Positions 53,032 to 61,426 of a stretch of 64,000 nucleotides of DNA are shown here, one piece after another. Both the position numbers and the translations under genes were made by a program. Origin of the DNA: Aquimarina megaterium XH134 (GTDB lineage Bacteria; Bacteroidota; Bacteroidia; Flavobacteriales; Flavobacteriaceae). Location of the stretch: the NCBI RefSeq assembly GCF_000520975.1, contig NZ_JACB01000003.1, positions 62,001-126,000 of the forward strand, written 5' to 3'. How positions within the stretch are numbered: the first letter of the stretch is position 1; the number at the start of each line of letters is the position of its first letter. A model generated the notes under the pieces. The model had not been told where the DNA came from, did no database searches, and worked only from the letters and a program-made list of their open reading frames with translations.

Positions 53032-53300
53032 CGTAAATACTTTCGATCCATCCAAAAAGTTCCGAAAGGGATAATAGAGCAAACTAAGACAATCATAAGT
53101 GTTTTGTTGTTCCATTGTTTTTCTGGTTTCACAAGAAATGCAAATACAATATAAATTAGAAAAAGAAACCCGTGAGCCATTCCTATTATTTTATTAGGCT
53201 CTGGAGATTCGAAAATATATTTTAAAGGCATGGTTACAAAGAGAATAAGTAGGTATGAAATACCCTCAAGATAGCTGATTATTCTAAAGCTTGAAATCAT
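53028..53300 (-). CDS. DUF3817 small membrane protein
   Basis: A 90-residue membrane protein with three hydrophobic segments. E-G-x-S-Y-L-x-L-L-F-V-T-M-P-L-K-Y near the N-terminus, G-M-A-H-G-F-L-F in the middle and P-F-G-T-F-W-x-D at the end are the DUF3817 family signature (integral membrane protein; also fused to MFS transporters). Function unknown. It starts 18 bases after the mechanosensitive channel gene, on the same strand. Confidence 0.85.
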   Translation of the reverse strand: MISSFRIISYLEGISYLLILFVTMPLKYIFESPEPNKIIGMAHGFLFLIYIVFAFLVKPEKQWNNKTLMIVLVCSIIPFGTFWMDRKYLR

Positions 53301-53318
53301 AAAATTATTGGTGTTACG

Positions 53319-54557
53319 TTATTTTTCAGGAGTATAATTTAGTTCGAATACCTCTAGATTAAAATAGGGTATTGCAGATAGTAAATGATCAAAAATGTCT
53401 GCCATTATCTGTTCATAGTTTTTCCAAACTTTGTTATTACTAAAGGCATATATTTCTAAAGGTGTTCCTTGTGCAGAAGGTGGTAATTGACGACTCATAA
53501 TTGTCATTTCCTTATTGATAAACGGGTGGTTTTCTAGGTATAACTCTACATACATTCTAAAAACGCCCATGTTGGTCAGGTTTCTTCCGTTCATCAACAC
53601 GCTTTTATCAATCTTAGATTCATGATTGTAAGAGTCTATTTTTTGTTGAGTTGTAGTAAGATACCCTTCAATAAGTTCAATTTTTTTTAATTTATTGAGA
53701 TCATCTTCAGATAAAAATGAAATACTCGATGTTTTGATTAACAATGCTCTTTTAATTCTTCTTCCACCAGAATTCATCATACCTCGCCAGTTTTTAAATG
53801 ATTGCGATGTAAGATAATACGTTGGGATTGTCGTGATCGTTTTATCAAAATTCTGAACTTTTACCGAAGATAGGTTAATCTCGATCACATCTCCATCTGC
53901 TCCATATTTTTGCATAGTGATCCAATCCCCAATTCTCACGGTATCATTTACTGCTACTTGTATACTTGCAACAAACCCCAGGATAGTATCTTTAAAAATT
54001 AGAAGGATAACGGCAGACATAGCTCCAAGTGCTGTTAAAAATGTCCATATTGATTTGCCCGTCATTGATGAGAATACCAGAATAGCCCCTATAAACCATA
54101 CAAATATCATAAACACCTGTACATAACTGTCAATAGGTTTATCTTTAAAGGAGTCTAAAGATTTTAAAAAATCTCTAAACGTTCTAAGGATACTTCTTAA
54201 AATCCATATCGTTAAAACAATAACCATAATATTGAATAGGGTTTCCAGATATTTTTCTGCTGTAGGAAAAGCAATAAACAGCATGGGAACAATCCATATG
54301 GTTAGCGATAATGGTACTATATGTGCCAGGTAATCAAAGGTTTTATTTTTTACCAAATGATCATCGAAGGTATTTTTAGATTTTGAAGCATAGCTTTTAA
54401 AGATCGTTACAATAACTTTTTTCATTACAAAATCTAATACAAAAAGAACAACTACCAGGATACATATCCCAATAAGAAGGTTTAAGTATTCTGCTGTATG
54501 TTCTGAAATACCTTTTGAAACTAAAAGGTTGTAAAAGTAACGAGTTAAATCTTTCAT
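53319..54557 (-). CDS. MscS-family mechanosensitive ion channel
   Basis: A 412-residue channel of the MscS family, YbdG-like in length. Five membrane helices lie between about 20 and 200; the pore helix and cytoplasmic beta domain follow (A-L-G-A-M-S-A-V-I-L-L-I-F-K-D-T-I-L-G-F, then V-R-I-G-D-W-I, T-T-I-P-T-Y-Y). It releases solutes on osmotic downshock. It has a good Bacteroidota promoter about 25 bases upstream, and is followed by the DUF3817 gene in one unit. Confidence 0.93.
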   Translation of the reverse strand: MKDLTRYFYNLLVSKGISEHTAEYLNLLIGICILVVVLFVLDFVMKKVIVTIFKSYASKSKNTFDDHLVKNKTFDYLAHIVPLSLTIWIVPMLFIAFPTAEKYLETLFNIMVIVLTIWILRSILRTFRDFLKSLDSFKDKPIDSYVQVFMIFVWFIGAILVFSSMTGKSIWTFLTALGAMSAVILLIFKDTILGFVASIQVAVNDTVRIGDWITMQKYGADGDVIEINLSSVKVQNFDKTITTIPTYYLTSQSFKNWRGMMNSGGRRIKRALLIKTSSISFLSEDDLNKLKKIELIEGYLTTTQQKIDSYNHESKIDKSVLMNGRNLTNMGVFRMYVELYLENHPFINKEMTIMSRQLPPSAQGTPLEIYAFSNNKVWKNYEQIMADIFDHLLSAIPYFNLEVFELNYTPEK

Positions 54558-54581
54558 GAATATCTATTACTAAAATTCATG

Positions 54582-54611
54582 CAAAAATAGGATTCTAGCT
54601 TTTGATACAAT
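54582..54611 (-). promoter_or_regulatory. Promoter of the MscS-type channel gene
   Basis: Minus strand: ATTG (54608-54611), an 18-base spacer and TATTTTTG (54582-54589). The predicted leader is about 20 bases. Confidence 0.6.
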
Positions 54612-54690
54612 ACATAAAGTGAAAGATTTAACTTTTTTAAAAGATATAGAGCAAATAAGAGGGGCAGAAAAGTTTATTTTTTTGACATGT

Positions 54691-54746
54691 AAAGCAGAGC
54701 CGAAAGACAATCATCTTTTACTCTAGGTATATTTCGACTCTGCTTT
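54691..54746 (-). terminator. Hairpin after TonB-dependent receptor 1
   Basis: AAAGCAGAGCCGAAA (54691-54705) pairs with TTTCGACTCTGCTTT (54732-54746) with one mismatch, loop 26 bases. A nearer second stem, AGAATGGAT (54754-54762) with ATCCATTCT (54786-54794), encloses a run of T. The two may work together as terminator. Confidence 0.5.
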
Positions 54747-54805
54747 ATATGACAGAATGGATGTTTTTTAGCTGTTATTTAAACAATCCATTCTAATTTA
54801 ATTAA

Positions 54806-57775
54806 CTATAATTTATAGTTTAGTGATACATTAAACATAGTACCTAATTGACTAAAATGAAAACCATTATATGTCATTTGAGAATACCTTTGATTAAAAG
54901 TGATTAAATTAGAACGGGTTTTTAATTCTGCCGGATCATTAAGAAGTGCATCACCAGCAGCGTTAAGAGATTTAAATTCCCATTCTGGTAAAACGTTTAA
55001 TAGATTGTTAACGTTTACAGACACAGTAAATTTATCTGTTGCATTAAAATCAATACCTAAATCCGTAACAATTTTTGGGATAAACTCAGTTTTTAAATTA
55101 GGACCTAAACCTTGTTGTCTAAATTCTGTTTTTCCGAAATATGTATTATTTAGGTTAAACCCAAATTTACCGATATTGTAATTGGTTCCCAAAATCCATT
55201 TGGTCTTAGGCCTAGAGGTAAAGAATAGAGCTTCCTGAGTTAGGTTAACGACAGATTGTCCTGCATTCGCAACAATTTCCGGATTCTTAACATCTCCATC
55301 TCTTTCGTTTTCTATTGTATAATTACCAGATAAACTAAACCCAAGAGAACCACCGGCAAGATCTATATTTTTATAATTTGCAACGACATCTATCCCAGAA
55401 GTTCTGGTGTCTAATGCATTAACAAAAAAGCTTAGATCATTTAGGTTATTATTATTTAGTAATTGATCAAGGTTTGTATTACCAATACTATTACCAACGG
55501 CATCGGTGGCAGTTTTTCCAATTTCGGTACTAAGTACAATTCTATCTTCAACCTGAATATTGTAATAATCAATTGTGAAGTTTATATTGTTGTTGATTTT
55601 AGCTCCAATACCTACAGTTATATTTGTAGATTCTTCTGCATCTAATTGTGGAATATCTAATAATTTTGCTTGAGGAGAAACATTATTTATTAGTCCGCCA
55701 ACTTGAATTCCTGCTCCCGGAACAAAACTATATTGCGCTTTTTGAGTATAAATTTGATGAAGTGTTGGTGCTCTAAATCCTGTAGAGATAGAGGCTCTTA
55801 ACGTTAATTTATCTTCTAAAAATTTGTAGCGTGAACTCAATTTCCACACAAAAGCGTCACCAAAATCACTATAATCTTCTAATCTAACTGTACCGTTAAC
55901 CAGAAAATCTTCGGTAATATCATACGCTATATCCAAATATCCTCCAAAATTATAACGGTTAAAAGTTCCTGAATTTTCGGGACTATTCCCGGCAAATGAA
56001 TCGGCACCACCGCCATCATACGAGGCAAGATCTCCTTCAATAATTTCAAAGGTTTCTGTTCTAAATTCTGCTCCAAAAGCAATACTGATTTTATCGGTAA
56101 GTAATTTTGCGATATCAATATTTCCTACGCTATGTCTGAATCCAGTTCCTCCGGGATCAAATGATATAGGACTATTTTCTCTATACAATTCAGAACCTTG
56201 TGTGAGTTCACCAGGATCTACAGTACCATTGTCATTAGAGTCAATCCATGTAGATGGAGAATATACCGTATTACGATTGTGCGAGTTATTTACTTTATAG
56301 GTTTGTGTGTTACCCCCAGTAGTATAACTTAGATCATAATTCCAGCCATTTCTTTTAGTTTTAAAACCAATGGTTGCATTATAATCATTAAGATCTCCTT
56401 CAAAAGTAGGTACATACCCTATATATTGACCATTTGGCCCATCAGGGAAAAAATCTGCCAGATACGGAAAGTCTGTCAATGTTCTCCAATATGGAGTCCT
56501 ATAATTAGCAAAACTATTTACTTTTTTATACACATAAGCGGCATTCATATAGATCTGTGTATTTTTACTGATATCATATCCACCGTTTACCAAAAATTTT
56601 GCTGCAGATGTTTCTGGCGACCCGTTAATATTTCCGGCATCTGGTTTAAGAGCCAAAAATTGATCAACATCTGCTCTTCCTTGTGTATTGGCAGCATTGA
56701 TTTCTGCAAGCCTGGTAGTATGATTAGGAGTGCCTACATAGTTATCAATAAATTCTTGCTGAGCTTGCTCTGCCGTAAGACCTGTTAGTGTAGCTCCCCC
56801 GTCTAAAGCTTGTCCTCCAGCATCTAAATAGCTGCTATAGCTATCTGGATTTGTGAATACAAAATCATCAAATTCCCCTTGTGCATCTACAGTTCCTGGT
56901 CTGTTGGCCAAGCTTACCTTAGAGAAATCTACAGTATAGTTAAAAAAACCTTTATCTTCTCCTATAGAACTACCATTATTTAAACTAATACCAATCGTTT
57001 CTCCGTCTCCTTCAGATGTAATTCCTGATCTAATGGTCACCGAACCTTCTTCGGGATTGTCTTTTAGAATAATATTCATCACACCTGCGATAGCATCAGA
57101 ACCATATTGTGCAGATGCACCATCTCTTAATATTTCTACTCGTTTTATAGCATCTGTTGGTATTGCAGAAATATCTGAGCCGGTTTCCCCTCTTCCCGGA
57201 GAGGTTTGAGTATATAATAAAGCACTTAAGTTTTTACGTTTTCCGTTAATAAGAATTAAGGTCCTACTCGGTCCCATATTTCTAATCTCGTAAGGATCTA
57301 ATAATGAAGTAGCATCATTTACTGGTGTTTGAACGGTATTAAATGATGGTATTTTATATTGTAACGCTTTATCGAATGTAATTTGACCAGTAGAAGTTAG
57401 TTCTTTTGCTGGTAATACATCAACAGGAAGCGAAGAAGTAGTATTACTTCTTGGTAGGGCTCTGGATCCTACTAAGATAATCTCTTCTAGTTCTGCTCCA
57501 CTATTTAGTGAGATATTGATGATCGTTTGAGAATTTACAGATACTTCTTTAGAATTAAAGCCTACATAGCTGAAAACCAGAATGCTTTCTGGATTAACTT
57601 CGATGCTGTATTTACCATCAAAATCGGTTGTAGAACCATTACTGGTTCCTTTTTCAATAATATTTACTCCAGGTAAAGGAGAACCATCTGCATCCGAGAC
57701 GACTCCAGTTACTGTCTGTTGCGAAAAGCACAGACTTGTGGATAGTACGATTAAAATAAATGCGAGTTTTTTCAT
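54806..57775 (-). CDS. TonB-dependent outer-membrane receptor 1
   Basis: A 989-residue receptor. Signal peptide of about 18 residues; N-terminal carboxypeptidase-regulatory-like domain (VTGVVSDADGSPLPGVNIIEKG, 22-43, then F-S-Y-V-G-F); plug domain with R-N-M-G-P-S-R-T-L-I-L-I-N-G-K-R and V-E-I-L-R-D-G-A-S-A-Q-Y-G-S-D-A-I-A-G-V; 22-strand barrel region; C-terminus L-N-Y-K-L. It has no SusD partner beside it, so it is not a standard polysaccharide-utilisation pair; metal chelates, peptides or oligosaccharides are all possible. It shares promoter and domain layout with receptor 2, but the barrels differ. Confidence 0.92.
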   Translation of the reverse strand: MKKLAFILIVLSTSLCFSQQTVTGVVSDADGSPLPGVNIIEKGTSNGSTTDFDGKYSIEVNPESILVFSYVGFNSKEVSVNSQTIINISLNSGAELEEIILVGSRALPRSNTTSSLPVDVLPAKELTSTGQITFDKALQYKIPSFNTVQTPVNDATSLLDPYEIRNMGPSRTLILINGKRKNLSALLYTQTSPGRGETGSDISAIPTDAIKRVEILRDGASAQYGSDAIAGVMNIILKDNPEEGSVTIRSGITSEGDGETIGISLNNGSSIGEDKGFFNYTVDFSKVSLANRPGTVDAQGEFDDFVFTNPDSYSSYLDAGGQALDGGATLTGLTAEQAQQEFIDNYVGTPNHTTRLAEINAANTQGRADVDQFLALKPDAGNINGSPETSAAKFLVNGGYDISKNTQIYMNAAYVYKKVNSFANYRTPYWRTLTDFPYLADFFPDGPNGQYIGYVPTFEGDLNDYNATIGFKTKRNGWNYDLSYTTGGNTQTYKVNNSHNRNTVYSPSTWIDSNDNGTVDPGELTQGSELYRENSPISFDPGGTGFRHSVGNIDIAKLLTDKISIAFGAEFRTETFEIIEGDLASYDGGGADSFAGNSPENSGTFNRYNFGGYLDIAYDITEDFLVNGTVRLEDYSDFGDAFVWKLSSRYKFLEDKLTLRASISTGFRAPTLHQIYTQKAQYSFVPGAGIQVGGLINNVSPQAKLLDIPQLDAEESTNITVGIGAKINNNINFTIDYYNIQVEDRIVLSTEIGKTATDAVGNSIGNTNLDQLLNNNNLNDLSFFVNALDTRTSGIDVVANYKNIDLAGGSLGFSLSGNYTIENERDGDVKNPEIVANAGQSVVNLTQEALFFTSRPKTKWILGTNYNIGKFGFNLNNTYFGKTEFRQQGLGPNLKTEFIPKIVTDLGIDFNATDKFTVSVNVNNLLNVLPEWEFKSLNAAGDALLNDPAELKTRSNLITFNQRYSQMTYNGFHFSQLGTMFNVSLNYKL

Positions 57776-57822
57776 GTAATAATTTGTGTTTAAATGAATG
57801 TTGGTTTAAAATGATTGTCGGC

Positions 57823-57855
57823 TAAATATATTTAAAAATGATAGTATTTAACATA
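57823..57855 (-). promoter_or_regulatory. Promoter of TonB-dependent receptor 1
   Basis: Minus strand: TTTATG (the -33 region; TATG at 57852-57855), a 21-base spacer and TATATTTA (57823-57830), a seven-of-eight -7 box. The block TTTATG-YTAAATAC, then TATATTTA is conserved in the leader of receptor 2. Confidence 0.45.
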
Positions 57856-58138
57856 AAGTATTATGAATTTTTCAAAATATATGTGAAAAAATCATAAAAA
57901 AATGTGTTTTTTTTACTTTGAAAACCTTAAGAATTGATACTTAAAATATGTAGTAATAGAAGTTGTTCTGGTGGGATGTTAGCCAAATTCGGCTGCTATA
58001 TTTTAGGCTCAAAACGATGAGCAGATGTAGGAAAACACTATAAGTTATTATTAAGAAGATAAGAGTTATGTTGTATTTAAGAAAGTTCTAGTTTTATGTT
58101 TAAACAAGAAAAAAAGAAAGGATGTACAAATGAAAAGT

Positions 58139-58164
58139 AAAAAGACCGCTTTAAGCGGTCTTTT
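58139..58164 (-). terminator. Terminator of TonB-dependent receptor 2
   Basis: AAAAGACCGCTT (58140-58151) and AAGCGGTCTTTT (58153-58164), perfect arms around a single T, so the real loop takes a few inner bases. About 30 bases after the stop codon. Confidence 0.82.
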
Positions 58165-58192
58165 AGTATATACTTTTAGGTGTTTTGTTGTT

Positions 58193-60814
58193 TTAGAAAT
58201 TAAAATCTAATCTAGCATAGTAATAAGCTCCACCAAATCCCATTTGAACAGCATCCCAGTATCCACCAGCTTCTGTTTCTCCGTCATTCTGTTGATCAGG
58301 ATACTCATTAAAGATATTGTTTCCTCCAATAGTAAATTTTAGATTTTCTGTTAACTTGTATCCTAGATTTAGATCAGCAGTAATTTTAGCACCATATACA
58401 TCTTCTGTATCTGCAAAATCGATAAGAACAATCTCACTAAAATGTGTCAAGCCAAGTCCTGCATTAAATTTGTTTTTGCTATAATTAGCATTAAAAGCAA
58501 ATTTACTTTCTGGAGCAGAGGCTAATAAGAATGCTTTTTCTCTTTCTCCGAAGAAGGTAGCTTCGTCTAGGCTTCCATTGTTTACATCTTCAATAGTCAT
58601 ATTATTAATATTTCCGGCTAATGTTGCTGATATATTACCAAAATCAAAGTTTCCTTTCCAGGATAGTATTAAATCTAAACCAATAGTTTCTGTATCCACA
58701 CCATTGGCGAAGAATTGTGCTTCTGCTACATTTGGTATTTGAGGAGCCGCAAATGTTCCTGTCAATACAATTCTATCTTTAACATTAATATAGTACCCAT
58801 CTACTGTAGCTGTAAACCCTCCAAAAGTTGCTGTTGCACCTAAGGCTCCATTTAGCGCTGTTTCTTCATCGAGTTGGTCAATTCCAAAAGAAGCTGTTAC
58901 AGGGCTATTATTAGCAGATAATAAGGTTTCGGTTGCAATACCCCCCTGGAAATCAGTGAACCTAAGGTTGTAGTATATCTGAGCTAGGGAAGGAGCTCTA
59001 AAACCGGTACTTACAGATCCACGAATATTAATAGCTTCTGTAGCTTTAATTCTAAAAGCTAATTTACCATTAGTGGTACTTCCAAAATCACTATATTCTT
59101 CAAACCTTCCTGCAACTCCTAATAAAAAACTATCAGAAATATCTAATTCCGCATCTGCATATATAGAAAGGTTAGACCTTGAGCGATCCACCTCGTTTGC
59201 AGGACTATATCCTGGGAACCCTTGTGACCCACCAGGCCTCAATTCTCCAGAAAGAGGATCCGTAGGCTGTGTTTGATTTGCAGGATCTGTAATCGGCAGA
59301 CCATTTACATCATACGTTGCATAAGATCCTTCTTCACCAGCAAAAATTACGAAATTTTCGGTTCTGTATTCTGTACCAAAAGCAATGTTTAATCCTTTAA
59401 GGATGTTTGGATAATATCTAGAAAGGTCAAGACTGGTTGTATTTTGACTTAAACTATGTCCACCAGCATCAAAATCTGTTGGTGAAGAACCTTGTAACGA
59501 TGCATTTAAAGTTCCTTTGATGAAATAGTGAAAATTATTTTTACCCCAGGTATTATTAATATCAATTTTCCAACCGTCTTTGGTTTCGGTTCTAACACCG
59601 GCAGAAACAGAGTTATCGATGATATTTGATGTTATCCTTGGTGTAAAGCCATTCGAATAAATTGATGGTATCACACGCTCTCCGTCGTTACGCGTAAATG
59701 CAAAAGCGTCTGTGTCACGATAATTTCTTCCTCCAAAAGCATATATCTCAGTTTTTTCAGATATTGGGATTGCGGCATTAGCAAAGAAATTAAAACCATC
59801 TATAGCAGCTTCACCAAAACCTCTTCTGAAATCAAAACCAGGACGTAATGTTTTGTGTTTACTAAGATATTCTGTAGTAAAGTTTGCATAGCCTCTTTCT
59901 CCAATCTCTACCCCATAATTGGCAGTTATTTTTACAGATCCTCCATCAAAATTTTTATCATCAGCAATCATGTTTCCATCATTTTCTGTATCCAAACGAT
60001 TTCCATCGGTATTAGGTGTTCCTGCTGGAAAATCTCCTTTGGCATTCGCATTATAAGCGCCATAACTAATACTTCCTGTTAATTTATTAACATTATCTTT
60101 TAGAACAATATTAATAACACCTGCGATAGCATCAGAACCATATTGTGCAGCAGCACCGTCTCTTAAGACTTCAATTCTTTTAATAGCAGATGCAGGAATA
60201 GCATTAAGATCTGTTCCAGAGTTTCCCCTTCCACGGGTTCCAAAAACATTAATTAAAGAAGAAGAATGTCTTCTTTTTCCGTTTATTAAAACCAAAGTTT
60301 GATCTGGTCCAAGACCACGTAATGTTGCCGGGTCGATATGATCAGCTCCATCTGATCCTGATTGCTTATTTGCATTAAAAGAAGGAGCAGTATATTGCAG
60401 AAGTTCATTAATTTCTATTTTACCACTTTTGGTAATAATATCTTGCATATCGATAATATCAATTGCTACAGGAGTATCGGTTGCAGTTCTTTTTGGGCTT
60501 CTGGACCCAACCACAATAATTGTGCTTAGTGATTCTCCTTCGAGGAGGGTGACATCTATTTTTTCTTGTGTTCCTACTTCTATTTCTTGTGTCTCAAAAC
60601 CAATAAAGCTAAATACAAGAATAGCATTTGCGTCTACAGCAATTGAGTAGTTTCCTTGATTATCTGTTGTCGTACCTTTTGCAGATCCTTTTTCTATAAT
60701 ATTTACATAAGGTAACGGAGATCCCGAAGAGTCAGTAACTGTCCCTGTTATTACTTGTTGGCTAAAGCACCAACTAGTGAATAAGCAAAATAAAATGAGT
60801 GTGATTTTTTTCAT
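58193..60814 (-). CDS. TonB-dependent outer-membrane receptor 2
   Basis: An 873-residue receptor, same layout as receptor 1: signal peptide (MKKITLILFCLFTSWCFS), carboxypeptidase-regulatory-like domain (ITGTVTDSSGSPLPYVNIIEKG), plug with L-R-G-L-G-P-D-Q-T-L-V-L-I-N-G-K-R-R-H and V-E-V-L-R-D-G-A-A-A-Q-Y-G-S-D-A-I-A-G-V, barrel, and a final Y-Y-A-R-L-D-F-N-F with the C-terminal phenylalanine expected by the BAM machinery. No SusD partner. The next gene upstream is the small leader-type peptide gene, separated by a hairpin. Substrate unknown. Confidence 0.92.
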   Translation of the reverse strand: MKKITLILFCLFTSWCFSQQVITGTVTDSSGSPLPYVNIIEKGSAKGTTTDNQGNYSIAVDANAILVFSFIGFETQEIEVGTQEKIDVTLLEGESLSTIIVVGSRSPKRTATDTPVAIDIIDMQDIITKSGKIEINELLQYTAPSFNANKQSGSDGADHIDPATLRGLGPDQTLVLINGKRRHSSSLINVFGTRGRGNSGTDLNAIPASAIKRIEVLRDGAAAQYGSDAIAGVINIVLKDNVNKLTGSISYGAYNANAKGDFPAGTPNTDGNRLDTENDGNMIADDKNFDGGSVKITANYGVEIGERGYANFTTEYLSKHKTLRPGFDFRRGFGEAAIDGFNFFANAAIPISEKTEIYAFGGRNYRDTDAFAFTRNDGERVIPSIYSNGFTPRITSNIIDNSVSAGVRTETKDGWKIDINNTWGKNNFHYFIKGTLNASLQGSSPTDFDAGGHSLSQNTTSLDLSRYYPNILKGLNIAFGTEYRTENFVIFAGEEGSYATYDVNGLPITDPANQTQPTDPLSGELRPGGSQGFPGYSPANEVDRSRSNLSIYADAELDISDSFLLGVAGRFEEYSDFGSTTNGKLAFRIKATEAINIRGSVSTGFRAPSLAQIYYNLRFTDFQGGIATETLLSANNSPVTASFGIDQLDEETALNGALGATATFGGFTATVDGYYINVKDRIVLTGTFAAPQIPNVAEAQFFANGVDTETIGLDLILSWKGNFDFGNISATLAGNINNMTIEDVNNGSLDEATFFGEREKAFLLASAPESKFAFNANYSKNKFNAGLGLTHFSEIVLIDFADTEDVYGAKITADLNLGYKLTENLKFTIGGNNIFNEYPDQQNDGETEAGGYWDAVQMGFGGAYYYARLDFNF

Positions 60815-60845
60815 AAAAAATGTTTATTTAAGGTGATTGTGTCCT

Positions 60846-60877
60846 TAAATATATCTAAAAGGTTGGTATTTAGCATA
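60846..60877 (-). promoter_or_regulatory. Promoter of TonB-dependent receptor 2
   Basis: Minus strand: TTTATG (TATG at 60874-60877), a 20-base spacer and TATATTTA (60846-60853). Same two elements and the same TAAATAC block as in front of receptor 1; leader of about 27 bases. Confidence 0.45.
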
Positions 60878-60988
60878 AACTCTCACGTGTTTTTTAATTG
60901 AATCCCTAGTTTCATTGGCGATTGCAGTTTAAAAAAAGAAGTATTAAAATTGCTTATAAAACCAAAAAAGATGAACATTATTTATAAA

Positions 60989-61029
60989 TTAAGGGTGTAA
61001 GGATTTACGTCGATATTTTACACCCTTAA
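60989..61029 (-). terminator. Long hairpin after the peptide gene
   Basis: TTAAGGGTGTAA (60989-61000) and TTACACCCTTAA (61018-61029), perfect 12-base arms with a 17-base loop. It lies 29 bases after the peptide stop codon. It lacks a good T run on the minus strand, so it may protect the 3' end of a small mRNA as well as terminate it. Confidence 0.5.
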
Positions 61030-61058
61030 GTTTCGAAATATTTAATTACTTTTACTAC

Positions 61059-61226
61059 TTATGCACATGGAGAATTCCATGGTAGTGCACATAAGGGAGC
61101 ACTCCATTCACCACCACAAGCTAGGCAATCTTGTTCGTTTCTCGGCCATCCAGAACCCTTAATAACCTGAAGTTGTTTTCTGTTAAGTTTCTGGACTCCT
61201 TTAAAATTTAAAATTGTTTGTAACAT
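61059..61226 (-). CDS. Double-glycine-type leader peptide with Cys/Trp-rich core (bacteriocin/RiPP-like precursor)
   Basis: A 55-codon gene. The N-terminal half has the layout of Bacteroidota natural-product leaders: I-L-N-F-K-G-V-Q-K-L-N-R-K-Q-L-Q-V-I-K-G, then S-G (residues 5-26), with a G-S-G in place of the usual G-G cleavage site. The presumed core (27-55) has three tryptophans, four prolines and four cysteines: W27-P, C34-L-A-C37-G-G, W41, C46, W50 and a final P-C54-A. No peptidase-containing ABC exporter or modifying enzyme lies in the window. Terminators or hairpins on both sides make it monocistronic. Its upstream DNA has two palindromes and a FNR-type box. Product class and function are inferred; a small unmodified Cys-rich peptide is an alternative. 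Confidence 0.75.
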   Translation of the reverse strand: MLQTILNFKGVQKLNRKQLQVIKGSGWPRNEQDCLACGGEWSAPLCALPWNSPCA

Positions 61227-61251
61227 AATTTTTGGTTTTAAGATTTATACT

Positions 61252-61281
61252 ATGATTTTAAATCATCACCTAAATTTAGGT
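61252..61281. promoter_or_regulatory. Two adjacent perfect palindromes in the peptide leader
   Basis: ATGATTT-T-AAATCAT (61252-61266) and ACCTAAATTTAGGT (61268-61281) are separated by one base, 26-55 bases upstream of the peptide start codon. They could be operators or fold in the mRNA leader. Confidence 0.5.
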
Positions 61282-61352
61282 TTTTCAAATAAAGCTGTGC
61301 CTATTATTTATCATAAATTATTTATAAATAGAAGTTTACATAGAAAGATCTA

Positions 61353-61368
61353 TATGATATACATCATA
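61353..61368 (-). promoter_or_regulatory. FNR-type box upstream of the peptide gene
   Basis: TATGATATACATCATA: perfect 6-base arms TATGAT/ATCATA around ATAC, the same twelve arm bases as the nor box at 35801-35816. On the minus strand a weaker -7 candidate, TATTTATA (61323-61330), ends 37.5 bases from the centre, one base more than at norC and the CBS gene. Confidence 0.5.
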
Positions 61369-61400
61369 AAAAAACCGAATCTTATTAGAGATCCGGTTTT
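61368..61400 (-). terminator. Terminator of the secreted-protein gene at 61427
   Basis: AAAACCG (61371-61377) and CGGTTTT (61394-61400), extended by ATC/GAT after one mismatch; a T run follows on the minus strand. It ends exactly where the FNR-type box begins. Confidence 0.75.
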
Positions 61401-61426
61401 AATTGTAAATTAATATTGTTTAATAT

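Larger units (their letters stand above)
57776..58192. other. 417-base gap between the two receptor genes
   Basis: No gene seen. It holds the receptor 1 promoter (57823-57855) on the right strand and the receptor 2 terminator (58139-58164). The middle has a weak AGCC-N6-GGCT stem and otherwise nothing notable. Confidence 0.5.

Noticed and set aside
54806..60814. Polysaccharide utilisation locus around the two TonB receptors
   Set aside because: No susD gene, no glycoside hydrolase and no sulfatase lies beside the receptors.
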